64,000 bases of DNA. Origin: Arthrobacter sp. CAU 1506. Its GTDB lineage: Bacteria; Actinomycetota; Actinomycetes; Actinomycetales; Micrococcaceae. Of the stretch, positions 41,779-50,602 are shown one piece after another. The translations under genes and the position numbers were made by a program. Each line of letters starts with the position of its first letter. Within the stretch, counting starts at the first letter, position 1. Location of the stretch: assembly GCF_005047635.1 (NCBI RefSeq), contig NZ_SUKC01000004.1, positions 177,462 to 241,461 on the forward strand. The letters run 5' to 3'. Below the pieces are notes generated by a model. That model had not been told where the DNA came from. It saw only the letters and a program-made list of their open reading frames with translations, and did no database searches.

Positions 41779-42135
41779 ATGTGCGGCACAGAGAACCGCG
41801 AACTTTCCCTGAGGGATGTATCCTCATCCGGCTGCGCCTGCTGCGCGCCGGCTGACACGGAAAGCGTTGAAACATCGATCCCTGCGGTTGCGTCTGGGGG
41901 CGCACCCGCAGAAGCCACGGTGCGCGTCGAATATCAAGTAGCTGGAATGACCTGCGGGCACTGCTCGTCCAGCGTCGCCGGCGCGCTGGCCGGTCTTAAT
42001 GGTGTCAGCGATGTTCAGGTAGCGCTCATACCCGGCGGCGTTTCCACCGTCACCATCGCGGCCACCCGGGCGGTAGTTGACGCGGAAGTTCGTGACGCCG
42101 TAGCCCAGGCTGGCTACGAGCTTGTCCCTTCCTGA
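41779..42135 (+). CDS. Heavy-metal-associated (HMA) copper chaperone-like protein
   Basis: A 118-residue protein from ATG 41779 (GAGGAGATCGCC upstream). The first 40 residues have a Cys cluster (GCACCAP at about 19-24). An HMA domain follows with the metal-binding GMTCGHC motif (Cys59, Cys62) and the usual beta-alpha-beta pattern. It probably hands Cu(I) to the ATPase encoded 60 bases downstream. An earlier start would add an unlikely N-terminus. Confidence 0.85.
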   Translation: MCGTENRELSLRDVSSSGCACCAPADTESVETSIPAVASGGAPAEATVRVEYQVAGMTCGHCSSSVAGALAGLNGVSDVQVALIPGGVSTVTIAATRAVVDAEVRDAVAQAGYELVPS

Positions 42136-42196
42136 AGAACACGGCACCCCTGACAGGCCGCATATTCTCGACAGCATTCGTCATGAACGGAGAGTC

Positions 42197-44443
42197 ATGA
42201 GTACCCCAAGTTCGCACGACCGGCACCATCACCACGGACATCCGCCGGTCTCTGAAAACCACCAGCACGCGGCCGGCGGGTTGGAGGACCACAACACCCA
42301 CGGCCAAGCCATGCCGTCCGGGCACGCCGCGCAGGCTCATTCAGCCGTGGACGACGAGCACGCGGTCCACACCCATGGCCAGCATGCAGGGCACAGCACG
42401 GCCATGTTCAAAAACAAGTTCTGGCTGTCGCTGGCGCTCTCGATTCCGGTTGTGTTCTTCAGCCCCATGTTCGCCATGCTGCTGGGCTACACCATCCCGG
42501 ACTTTCCCGGCGCCACCTGGATTCCCCCGGTGCTGGGCACCGTGATCTTCTTCTACGGCGGTATGCCGTTCCTGAAGGGCGGGCTGAGCGAGCTGAGGAC
42601 CCGCCAGCCCGGCATGATGCTGCTGATCGCCATGGCCATCAGCGTCGCCTTCGCCGCCTCTTGGATAACCACCCTGGGCATCGGCGGGTTCGACCTGGAC
42701 TTCTGGTGGGAACTGGCCCTGCTGATCGTGATCATGCTGCTGGGTCACTGGATGGAAATGCGGGCCCTGGGCTCGGCACAAGGAGCCCTCGATGCCCTGG
42801 CCGCCCTGCTGCCGGACGAAGCTGACCGGGTGAACGACGACGGCAGCGTCACCACCGTACCCATCGGCACCCTGGCGGCCGGCGACGTCGTCCTGGTGCG
42901 CTCGGGCGCTCGGGTTCCTGCGGACGGCCGGATCATCGACGGCGAAGCCGAGTTCGACGAATCCATGATCACCGGTGAGTCCAAGGCCGTTGCCCGCGGC
43001 GTCGGGGCGTCCGTCGTCGCGGGCACGGTCGCCACCGACAATGCCGTACGGGTAGAAATTACCGCCGTAGGCTCCGACACTGCTCTGGCAGGCATCCAGC
43101 GGCTCGTCGCCGAGGCCCAGGCCTCGTCCTCCCGCGCCCAGGCCCTCGCAGACCGCGCGGCGGCCCTGCTCTTCTACTTCGCACTCGGCGCCGGCATCAT
43201 CACCTTCGTGGCCTGGCTGTTCCTGGGCAGCCCGGACGAGGCCGTGGTCCGCACGGTAACTGTCCTGGTCATCGCCTGCCCGCACGCGCTCGGGCTGGCC
43301 ATCCCGCTGGTTATCGCGATCTCCACTGAACGCGCCGCCCGCTCCGGGGTGCTGATCAAGAACCGGATGGCGCTGGAACGCATGCGCACCATCGACGTCG
43401 TGCTGTTCGACAAGACCGGCACCCTGACCGAAGGCCAGCACGCCGTCACCGGTACCGCGGCAATCGGGGGCGTCAGCGAGGCAGACCTCTTGGCCGCCGC
43501 GGCCGCCGTCGAGTCCGACAGCGAGCACCCGGTGGCCCGCGCGATCGTCGCGGCGGCCGCGGCCGACCCCCAGGCTTCAGCACTGCGGCTGACCGGCCGG
43601 GACTTCAGTTCCATGACCGGCCGCGGCGTGCGCGCCGTGGTAGACGGCACCGAAGTAGCCGTGGGCGGACCGAACATGCTGCGCGAGCTCGGCCTGGCAC
43701 ACCCCGGAGAGCTGGCCGCCCGGACCGCCTCGTGGATGGAGCGGGGTGCAGGGGTTTTGCATGTGGTCCGCGACGGGCACATCATTGGCGCGCTGGCGTT
43801 GGAAGACAAAGTCCGCAACGAGTCCCGCGCCGCAGTCGCCGCGCTGCAGGAGCGCGGCGTGAAGGTCGCCATGATCACCGGCGACGCCCGGCAGGTGGCC
43901 GAGGCTGTCGGCCGGGACCTGGGCATCGACGAGGTCTTTGCCGAAGTCCTGCCGCAGGACAAAGACAAGAAGGTAACCGAACTGCAGGAGCGCGGCCTGC
44001 AAGTCGCAATGGTCGGCGACGGCGTCAACGACTCCCCGGCCCTGGCCCGGGCCGACGTCGGCATCGCCATCGGCGCCGGCACCGACGTCGCAATGGAATC
44101 GGCAGGCGTCGTGCTGGCCGGCAACGACCCGCGGGCGGTGCTTTCGATGATCGACCTGTCCCGGGCCAGTTACCGCAAGATGATCCAGAACCTGCTCTGG
44201 GCCACCGGCTACAACATCATTGCCGTCCCGCTCGCTGCCGGCGTGCTCGCCTTCGCCGGTGTGGCGATCTCCCCTGCGGTCGCCGCGATCCTGATGTCTA
44301 TTTCAACCATCGTGGTCGCACTCAACGCCCAACTCCTGCGCCGGATCAATCTGGACCCGGAACGGATCCAGCTCGATGCCGGTCCCGACACACGCGTTGC
44401 GGCCGCGGTTCCGAGTGGATTCGATTCCGCCGGCAAGCAGTAA
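42197..44443 (+). CDS. Copper-translocating P-type ATPase, CPH (CopB-like) type
   Basis: A 748-residue P1B ATPase from ATG 42197 (GGAGAG upstream). The first 65 residues are His-rich (HDRHHHHGHPP and more), in place of an HMA domain. The transmembrane metal site is CPH (IACPHALGLAIP) rather than CPC, which marks the CopB-like subgroup. Actuator TGES, phosphorylation DKTGTLTE, nucleotide-binding SEHPVARAI and hinge GDGVNDSPAL are intact. It exports copper ions from the cytoplasm. It follows the chaperone gene on one transcript driven from the operator at 41595. Confidence 0.93.
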   Translation: MSTPSSHDRHHHHGHPPVSENHQHAAGGLEDHNTHGQAMPSGHAAQAHSAVDDEHAVHTHGQHAGHSTAMFKNKFWLSLALSIPVVFFSPMFAMLLGYTIPDFPGATWIPPVLGTVIFFYGGMPFLKGGLSELRTRQPGMMLLIAMAISVAFAASWITTLGIGGFDLDFWWELALLIVIMLLGHWMEMRALGSAQGALDALAALLPDEADRVNDDGSVTTVPIGTLAAGDVVLVRSGARVPADGRIIDGEAEFDESMITGESKAVARGVGASVVAGTVATDNAVRVEITAVGSDTALAGIQRLVAEAQASSSRAQALADRAAALLFYFALGAGIITFVAWLFLGSPDEAVVRTVTVLVIACPHALGLAIPLVIAISTERAARSGVLIKNRMALERMRTIDVVLFDKTGTLTEGQHAVTGTAAIGGVSEADLLAAAAAVESDSEHPVARAIVAAAAADPQASALRLTGRDFSSMTGRGVRAVVDGTEVAVGGPNMLRELGLAHPGELAARTASWMERGAGVLHVVRDGHIIGALALEDKVRNESRAAVAALQERGVKVAMITGDARQVAEAVGRDLGIDEVFAEVLPQDKDKKVTELQERGLQVAMVGDGVNDSPALARADVGIAIGAGTDVAMESAGVVLAGNDPRAVLSMIDLSRASYRKMIQNLLWATGYNIIAVPLAAGVLAFAGVAISPAVAAILMSISTIVVALNAQLLRRINLDPERIQLDAGPDTRVAAAVPSGFDSAGKQ

Positions 44444-44452
44444 CTAGGCTGG

Positions 44453-44932
44453 ATGCAAATGGTTGTCAGGAACACGGCGTCAGGAACGGTGGCCGGGAGC
44501 ATCCCGCGGGTCACCGCTTCGTCGCCCGCCCCAAGGATCGGCTTGCTGCTCGGGCTCCTCGCGATCATCGCCGGCGTCCTCGGCATGCACGTGTGGACCG
44601 GCGCACACCACCCGGACTCGATCGGGACGCAGCACGTCGCCGAAATCGGAATTGGCGCCAGCCACACCCAGCCAATAGCCGGCCCTGCGCTTTTGGCCCA
44701 GGACAACGGCGGAACCATGACAAGCCTCTGCGCCAACTGCGGGGACACCGACATGGCTGCGGGCATGTGCATCCTGGCCCTGTTCATGACCGGTATCGCC
44801 GGCCTGCTCGGCCTCAAACCCGGCCTGTTCATTTCTGCCGCGCGACGCCGCGGGCCGCCCCATATTCTGCCCCGCACTTTGCCGCCTCTGCGGCCACCTT
44901 CACTGGTTCAGCTCTCCATCAGCCGCATCTAA
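44453..44932 (+). CDS. DUF6153-like small membrane protein
   Basis: A 159-residue protein starting nine bases after the ATPase stop. It has a first helix (IGLLLGLLAIIAGVLGMHVW), a polar His-containing part, a Cys pair (SLCANCGDTDMAAGMC) and a second helix (ILALFMTGIAGLLGLKPGLF). The layout resembles DUF6153 proteins of actinobacterial copper loci. The Cys, His and Met content suggests metal contact on the outer side. Function unknown. Confidence 0.7.
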   Translation: MQMVVRNTASGTVAGSIPRVTASSPAPRIGLLLGLLAIIAGVLGMHVWTGAHHPDSIGTQHVAEIGIGASHTQPIAGPALLAQDNGGTMTSLCANCGDTDMAAGMCILALFMTGIAGLLGLKPGLFISAARRRGPPHILPRTLPPLRPPSLVQLSISRI

Positions 44933-45045
44933 ACCGGCCGGCACCGCTGCCAAACGGCATGCACCGGTACACCCTGCGCGCGCCCTTGCGCACCGTGGGG
45001 CGATGGATAAACCCTCAGCAGAACCACAGATTGAAGGAACCCCTA

Positions 45046-45687
45046 ATGAAACGCCATCTGACTCTGTCCGCAGCCGCCCTCGCCACCGTTTTGGCACTGG
45101 CCGGGTGCGCAACCAGCGAAAACGGCACCGAGGCGGCCGCACAGACACCGGCTGCCACGTCGACGACAATTGCAGCCGACGCCGAACACAACGTCGAGGA
45201 CACGATGTTCGCCCAGATGATGATTCCGCATCACCAGCAGGCCGTACAGATGAGCGAGATCATGCTCTCCAAGGAGAACCTGGACGCGCGGATCACGGAC
45301 CTTGCTACGAAGATCAAGGAAGCCCAGGGGCCGGAAATCGAGAAAATGAACGGCTTCCTGCAAGCCTGGGGCGAGCCCGGCGGGACCGGCGCCATGGAAG
45401 GCCACGACACGGGCAGCACGGAAAGCACTATGCCCGGCCACGACATGTCCAGCATGGACGGCATGATGAGCGAAGAAGATCTGGCGAAGCTGGAGGCCGC
45501 AGAAGGCGCTGAAGCCGCCAAGCTGTTCCTGACCCAAATGATCGCCCACCACGAGGGCGCGGTGAAGATGGCCGAGCAGGAAGCGGCGCAGGGCTCCAAC
45601 CCGCAGGCGGTGGAACTGGCCCGGGCCATCGTCGCAGACCAGGAAGGCGAGATCAAGCAGATGCAGGACCTGCTCAAGACCCTCTAA
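45046..45687 (+). CDS. DUF305 copper-region lipoprotein
   Basis: A 213-residue exported lipoprotein (lipobox LAGC, Cys21) with two DUF305 four-helix halves: MFAQMMIPHHQQAVQMSEIML and TQMIAHHEGAVKMAEQEA. The HH and Met-rich segments, together with GHDMSSMDGMM in the linker, suggest outside-facing copper binding. ATG 45046 has GAAGGAAC upstream. It is often next to copper resistance genes. The exact role is not established. Confidence 0.88.
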   Translation: MKRHLTLSAAALATVLALAGCATSENGTEAAAQTPAATSTTIAADAEHNVEDTMFAQMMIPHHQQAVQMSEIMLSKENLDARITDLATKIKEAQGPEIEKMNGFLQAWGEPGGTGAMEGHDTGSTESTMPGHDMSSMDGMMSEEDLAKLEAAEGAEAAKLFLTQMIAHHEGAVKMAEQEAAQGSNPQAVELARAIVADQEGEIKQMQDLLKTL

Positions 45688-45703
45688 CCCGCGCCGCTGT
45701 ACC

Positions 45704-45743
45704 AGGCCGCAGCGGCCGGACCTGGCGTCCGCCGCTGCGGCCT
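45704..45743 (+). terminator. Terminator behind the DUF305 gene
   Basis: Inverted repeat AGGCCGCAGCGG / CCGCTGCGGCCT separated by 16 bases, 17 bases after the DUF305 stop. No strong U-run follows, so read-through to the next gene is possible. Confidence 0.6.
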
Positions 45744-45781
45744 CACCCCGCCCAACCCTTTCCTGACGGAGTCATACACCC

Positions 45782-46657
45782 ATGCCCCGAATGATTTCCA
45801 CTCGTGCCCGCGTCCTCCAAGCGCTCACCGGTGCCGCCGCCCTCGCCCTGCTGGCAACCTCCTGCGCCTCCCCCGGCGACGCGGCTGCAACCTCCGTGCC
45901 TCCCGCCGCCAATTCGAATCCGTTCGGCCATGTGCACGGCATGTTTGCCGACGCAGACACCGGCCAGGTCGTGCTGGCCACCCACAACGGGCTGTTCGAT
46001 GTCAGCGCGGAGCCCGCCGAAAAACTCAGCCCGACCATCGACCTCATGGGCTTCGCCCCCATGGCCGAGGCCGGCCACTTCTACGCCTCCGGCCACCCCG
46101 GCGCAGGATCGGATCTGCCGAACCCCGTCGGTCTCATCCACTCCAACGACGGCGGAAAGACGTGGAAACCGCTGTCCAGGCAGGGCGAATCCGACTTCCA
46201 CGCCCTGACCACCACGCGAGCCGGAATCATCGGCTTCGACGGCCAACTGCGGATCAGCGCCGATGGCCATGACTGGAGCACAGTCCAGACCTCCCTCCAA
46301 CCGCTGGCGTTGGCCGGCTCGCCTGAGAGCGACATCGTCTTGGCCACCACAGAAGACGGCGTCCAGCGCTCCACCGACGGCGGCAGCACCTGGTCCCTGC
46401 CGGACGGAGCACCACTGCTGTTGTTCACCGCCTTCGCCGATGCTGGCACTGCCGTTGGCGTTGCGCCCGACAGCACCATCCAGGTCAGCCGGGACGCCGG
46501 AATCACCTGGGAACAGGCGGGTAAGGTTTCTGCCCCGGCAGCGGCAATCACTGCCGCGGCCGACGGCGAAGGACGCTTGCACATCTGGGTGGCCACGGAC
46601 AATGGTGTCGAATACTCCGTCGACGGCGGGGCCACTTTCAGCACCGACATCAGCTAA
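45782..46657 (+). CDS. BNR-repeat exported lipoprotein (sialidase-fold, F510_1955 type)
   Basis: A 291-residue protein with a signal peptide ending in a lipobox (LLATSC, Cys28) and a beta-propeller of Asp-box repeats (SNDGGKTW, STDGGSTW, SRDAGITW, SVDGGATF). A segment reading FGHVHGMFADADTGQVVLATHNGLF opens the propeller. Such proteins recur next to DUF305 and copper genes. Sialidase catalytic residues are not evident, so enzymatic activity is doubtful. A second in-frame ATG lies three codons on. Confidence 0.8.
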   Translation: MPRMISTRARVLQALTGAAALALLATSCASPGDAAATSVPPAANSNPFGHVHGMFADADTGQVVLATHNGLFDVSAEPAEKLSPTIDLMGFAPMAEAGHFYASGHPGAGSDLPNPVGLIHSNDGGKTWKPLSRQGESDFHALTTTRAGIIGFDGQLRISADGHDWSTVQTSLQPLALAGSPESDIVLATTEDGVQRSTDGGSTWSLPDGAPLLLFTAFADAGTAVGVAPDSTIQVSRDAGITWEQAGKVSAPAAAITAAADGEGRLHIWVATDNGVEYSVDGGATFSTDIS

Positions 46658-46820
46658 GAACTGGCCGTACCGAAGGACACCGGGGCGAAATATGACCCGG
46701 TGGGCCCCGCACCCGGACGATGGTTGGCGCGCCCACGGCATCGCAGTGCGGGCGCCGCATCGTGTTCTCCTTGAGACGCCCGCTGCCCATCGACCAGAGC
46801 TGACCCGCCTCCAGTTGGGG

Positions 46821-47387
46821 CTAGGTGACGGTCAGCTGCGTATACATTCCGACTTGGTAGTGGCCGGGGAAGTTGCAAACGAGTTCATAGCGGCCAGCCG
46901 GTAGGTTGACTGTCACCCATGATGCCGTCCGGGGCAGAATCCCCTGGCCTTCGCCTTCGGCACAGGTAGCCGATGCCTCGCCGAGACTGCCGGCCTCATC
47001 GACCTGCCCGTCTCCGCCGATTGGCCGCGTTCCGGCAGCCCGGGTACCGGACAGCGGCAGGATCACCATCTCGTGACTGAGCCGGCCAAGGTTGGTGACC
47101 AGGAAGGTCACCTCGCCGTGCGCCACGGTGGCGCGGTCGGCCGACAGGCGCATGGCGCCGTCCATCATCCCGCCTCCCGCCATGCGGCCTCCCATGTCCG
47201 TTGCGGACACGTTGACGACTGTGCCCGGAAGGTTCGGGATGCTGCACCCGCCAGCTTCTGGAAACCCGCGCCCGCCCGGCCCGGGGGCTCCGTGAAGGAG
47301 TGCAACCGCTGCCAGGGACACGCCCGTCAGCAGCAGCGTCATGACTACGCCCAGCAGGATCTGCGCCCGGCCGGAGAGCCTGTTCAC
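46821..47387 (-). CDS. Cupredoxin-domain exported protein
   Basis: A 188-residue protein anchored by one N-terminal helix (AQILLGVVMTLLLTGVSLAAVALL) with a C-terminal cupredoxin fold. A type-1 copper site is visible: H105 (LSHEMVIL) and C171, H176, M181 in VCNFPGHYQVGM. It is likely an extracytoplasmic copper electron carrier or copper buffer (sulfocyanin-like). Its GTG start overlaps the stop of the SHOCT gene (GTGA), so the two are coupled. Confidence 0.85.
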   Translation of the reverse strand: MNRLSGRAQILLGVVMTLLLTGVSLAAVALLHGAPGPGGRGFPEAGGCSIPNLPGTVVNVSATDMGGRMAGGGMMDGAMRLSADRATVAHGEVTFLVTNLGRLSHEMVILPLSGTRAAGTRPIGGDGQVDEAGSLGEASATCAEGEGQGILPRTASWVTVNLPAGRYELVCNFPGHYQVGMYTQLTVT

Positions 47388-47629
47388 TGCCGGCGCCTCA
47401 ACGCAGCCCGGCTGGCGTTCAGCTCCTGCTCATCGATTTCACCACGCGCGAATCGCTCGTTGAGGATACGTTCCGCGTCATCCCCACGCTGTCCGTGCGC
47501 ACCCCATCCTGCGTGCGGGCCGCGCAGCAACAGAATCACCACCGCGACCAAGCCTCCCCAGAACAGCAGCATCATCAGGGCCATGGCTATCCAGCCGCCG
47601 AAACCCCAGCTTCCATCCCATCCGTACAT
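47384..47629 (-). CDS. SHOCT-domain small membrane protein
   Basis: An 81-residue protein from ATG 47629 with a strong ribosome binding site (AAGGAGGTCC). It opens with a Trp/Gly-rich stretch (YGWDGSWGFGGW), one membrane helix (IAMALMMLLFWGGLVAVVILLL), and ends in a SHOCT motif (AERILNERFARGEIDEQEL). SHOCT proteins are small membrane proteins common in copper loci; their role is not known. First gene of the two-gene unit with the cupredoxin. Confidence 0.88.
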   Translation of the reverse strand: MYGWDGSWGFGGWIAMALMMLLFWGGLVAVVILLLRGPHAGWGAHGQRGDDAERILNERFARGEIDEQELNASRAALRRRQ

Positions 47630-47894
47630 CACGACCGGACCTCCTTCTCGTCCTTCACCTACGTTCTCGGCCGGGCGGTCGACAGCGCCGGGCGTTGGCC
47701 CGGCTGGCCACCTCGGGCCGGGCATACTGAGGCGGAAATGGGACCCGCCTCAGTCCGCCAGACCGCCTGCGTCCATTCCCGCCTGGAGCATGCTGGGGTC
47801 CCGCATGCTCCTGTTGAACAGATCGCCAATGCTCCGAAGAGACTCGGTCGCCTGACGCGAATGGCCACCGGGCAACTGGGGCGGCCGACTTTCA

Positions 47895-49436
47895 TCAGAT
47901 CCCCATACATAGGTTTGTGGCCGCCATTTTATACCCCTGGGGGTGTCTTGCATATCCCTCGGGCCGGCGGTTGCGTCTCTTGCGGCGCTGCGGGTCTATG
48001 TAGCCGGGCGGGACGAACCAGGGGATGCTGTCTTCGACAACGATCTCCCAGTCGCCCTGTTCAACCAGATCGTGGTGAAAGATGCACAACAACACGCCGT
48101 TGTTCACACTTGTCCGCCCGCCCCGGTACCAGGGCACGATGTGGTGGGCCTCGCACCAAACCGCCGGCATCGTGCAGCCCGGAAACGCGCACCCGCAATC
48201 CCGTACGGCGAGCGCCTTGCGGACTGCCGGAGTGAAGAACCGCGAAGCGCGGCCCAGATCCAGCACCTCGCTCTGGGAACCCAGTACGACCGGAATAATC
48301 GACGCGTCGCACGCTAGTCTTCGCACGGTCTTGGCCGACACCGGATTGCCGAACATCGGATACGCCGGACCGGCCTGCTCGCCTGCCAGGTCCTTGTAAT
48401 CGGTGGTGGCCATGATTTGTGCGCGGTGTCCGCCGGTGGCTGGCAGCCTGCCAGCGGCCAAAGCCACCAGGCAACCGGCCACCAGACCGGCCAGCTGCTT
48501 CTGCGCAATCGAACGCGGGTCCAACAACGCCGCGTCCGGATCCGTCGCTCCATTCTCGAACACCGCATCGGTTGTCCCGGAGACGGGAGCGGGCAGGAAC
48601 GCAGCGGTCCCCGGCACCTCACCGTCACCATCGCCGGTGGGGCCGGCGGCAATGCCCGTGGCGCCGGCAGCCTCCCACATCCGTGCGACTTTGCCCAAAA
48701 CGTCCTGATCGGCTTCCACCGCCTGAAACACCAGCGCCGTCTCCGTCTCCGACGCAGTATCCATCCCGGCAGTCGAACGCACCCGCGCCACTGCATCCGT
48801 GATCAGCGACGCAGCCCGACCCGCAATCCGGCCCTCGGCCCATGCCTTCCCCAGCACGGGCAGCCGGGCGCTCCCGGGCTCACCTGAGGGCAGCCGTCCG
48901 GCGAGCGCAGCCTGCCCCACCCTGATCCGCCGCCTTGCCTCGCCCGCACCGATCCCCAGCCGGGCCCGTAAATACTCCGCATTGGTGCGGAACTCCGTCC
49001 CCCTGCGGACACCCCCGGCCTCGCCCTTCGCCTCGCCCTGCCCGTCAGATGAGTCCGGACCCGCACCTGCGCGCAAGGCTTCCGCCGGATCAGCCCAACC
49101 GGGATCCCCCGGGCCGGCACCCCAGGCAGGGTCTAAGCCGCCGCTCGGTGAAGATTCTGTGCCGAGGCGATCGGCAGCCGAGGGGCCTCCGAAAAGTCCG
49201 TCCCGCTCCCCTACCCGGGCAACATCGGCCCGCTCGACCGCCCATGCTCCCGCCAACTGGAGAAATTCCACGATCTTGGAGACGTCCTCCACTGTGGCGA
49301 CAGCAGTCGCCAGTTCGCGGGTGGACATGCTGTCCATCCCGGCGACAAAGCCACCCGCCCTGCTGGCCAGGTCGACGCGCACTCGCTCCAGGGAAGCGAG
49401 TATCCCCGGATCCTGTTCGAGCGGTGCAGCGGCCAT
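47895..49436 (-). CDS. DUF222 HNH-endonuclease family protein (13E12-like)
   Basis: A 513-residue protein with an N-terminal DUF222 region and a C-terminal HNH nuclease domain (CAFPGCTMPAVWCEAHHIVPW, then NNGVLLCIFHHDLV). Cys pairs at the start of the domain bind zinc. This is the actinobacterial 13E12 repeat family, present in many copies per genome. The natural end of the domain (PGYIDPQRRKRRNRR) is followed by about 20 residues encoded by DNA that contains a CsoR-type operator, so the C-terminus may have been extended by recombination. Function of the family is unknown. Confidence 0.82.
   Translation of the reverse strand: MAAAPLEQDPGILASLERVRVDLASRAGGFVAGMDSMSTRELATAVATVEDVSKIVEFLQLAGAWAVERADVARVGERDGLFGGPSAADRLGTESSPSGGLDPAWGAGPGDPGWADPAEALRAGAGPDSSDGQGEAKGEAGGVRRGTEFRTNAEYLRARLGIGAGEARRRIRVGQAALAGRLPSGEPGSARLPVLGKAWAEGRIAGRAASLITDAVARVRSTAGMDTASETETALVFQAVEADQDVLGKVARMWEAAGATGIAAGPTGDGDGEVPGTAAFLPAPVSGTTDAVFENGATDPDAALLDPRSIAQKQLAGLVAGCLVALAAGRLPATGGHRAQIMATTDYKDLAGEQAGPAYPMFGNPVSAKTVRRLACDASIIPVVLGSQSEVLDLGRASRFFTPAVRKALAVRDCGCAFPGCTMPAVWCEAHHIVPWYRGGRTSVNNGVLLCIFHHDLVEQGDWEIVVEDSIPWFVPPGYIDPQRRKRRNRRPEGYARHPQGYKMAATNLCMGI
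47926..47955 (-). promoter_or_regulatory. Second CsoR-type operator, minus-strand promoter
   Basis: TATACCCCTGGGGGTGT (47930-47946) is a degenerate copy of the operator at 41598, one base shorter in one arm. On the minus strand TAAAAT (47931-47926) follows it as a good -10 box; a weak -35 (TATGCA or similar) is about 17 bases further upstream. It points at the SHOCT-cupredoxin unit, with a leader of about 290 bases. It lies inside the last codons of the HNH gene. Confidence 0.55.
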
Positions 49437-49690
49437 ACATCCATTTTTCTTCGAAGACAGATTCGAAGCAATCGAATTCCTCGATTGTTTAGGGATAGTC
49501 GGCTGGTGTGATTGGTCCGCGCCGCGGGGAGAAACGAGCCCTACCTAGCCAGCCCGAGCCCCTAGCTGGGCCGCTCCAAAACCGGAGTTGGACCACTCCG
49601 AGCCCGGAACTGGGCTAGCCCAAACCCGGCAAGGCCAATCCGAGCCCCGAGCCACGCCGGTCCGGACCCGGACAGCTCGAAGCCCTACCG

Positions 49691-50434
49691 CTATTTCCGA
49701 ATCAGCTTGTGCGCGGCTGCCTGCGCGACCGGGCGCATGACTATCTGGTCCAGATTCACGTGATGCGGAAGGTTGAGCGAGTAGGCCACAACACCGGCGA
49801 CGTCCTCGGCCAACAGCGGTTTCTCAACACCGGAGTAGACCTTGTCCGCTGCCGTCTGATCGCCGCCGAGCCGGTTCAGCGAGAACTCTTCGGTCTGCAC
49901 CAACCCGGGCAGGATGTCGATCACCCGCACGTTGTGTTCTGCCTCTTCCAGCCGCAGAGTGCCGGCCATGGAGTGCTGCGCGAACTTGGCGGCCACATAG
50001 CCACCGCCTCCTTCATACGCCACGATGCCAGCCGTTGACGTCAGCAACACCACCGAGCCTTCGCCGTTCTCGCGCAGCGCCGGCAGGAACGCCTGGATCA
50101 TCCGCAGCGAGCCGAGAACGTTGACGTTGTACATCTTTTCCCAGTCGGCGAACTTCCCGTCGGCGATCGAATCCACGCCGAAGGCGCCGCCGGCAATGTT
50201 GACCAGCGCATCGATCCCGCCGCCCGCGAGCACATCGGACACCAACTGGTCCACGGAGTCCTGATCGGTCACGTCCCCGGGCATCGCCACGGCGCCGGAT
50301 TCTTCGGCGAGCGCGGCAAGCCGGTCAGCCCGCCGGGCCACCGCCACTACCTCCCAGCCGCTACCGCGAAGCGCCCGCACGGTGGCGGCGCCGATACCCG
50401 AACTTGCTCCCGTTACTACTGCGCGCTTGGTCAT
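49691..50434 (-). CDS. Short-chain dehydrogenase/reductase
   Basis: A 247-residue classical SDR. NADP-binding TGASSGIGAATVRAL with ARRADR favouring NADPH, the NIAGG motif, and the catalytic Ser-Tyr-Lys (TSTAG, EGGGGYVAAKFA). The substrate is unknown; the closest type is the NADP-dependent oxidoreductase YdfG-like group that acts on 3-hydroxy acids such as serine. Monocistronic; the 250 bases downstream are a Pro/Arg-rich-looking CCGAGCCC-type low-complexity stretch. Confidence 0.88.
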   Translation of the reverse strand: MTKRAVVTGASSGIGAATVRALRGSGWEVVAVARRADRLAALAEESGAVAMPGDVTDQDSVDQLVSDVLAGGGIDALVNIAGGAFGVDSIADGKFADWEKMYNVNVLGSLRMIQAFLPALRENGEGSVVLLTSTAGIVAYEGGGGYVAAKFAQHSMAGTLRLEEAEHNVRVIDILPGLVQTEEFSLNRLGGDQTAADKVYSGVEKPLLAEDVAGVVAYSLNLPHHVNLDQIVMRPVAQAAAHKLIRK

Positions 50435-50602
50435 GGATCACAGCCTAATGGCGAACCAAAACGGCGGCCCAATGGACGACGACGCTGCGACTCGGTGGCA
50501 TGCTTGGGGATCCGTCCGTCACTGCTAGGCCGCGAAGTGGCTGCGGGGCGGGAGAGAATAGTTCACCGAGCGCCTAAGCCCTGACCGACTGACCAGCAGG
50601 GG

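Noticed and set aside
49437..49690. Small gene in the HNH-SDR gap
   Set aside because: The stretch repeats CCGAGCCC/CCGGA-type words and has no frame with a ribosome binding site; it looks like simple low-complexity DNA.
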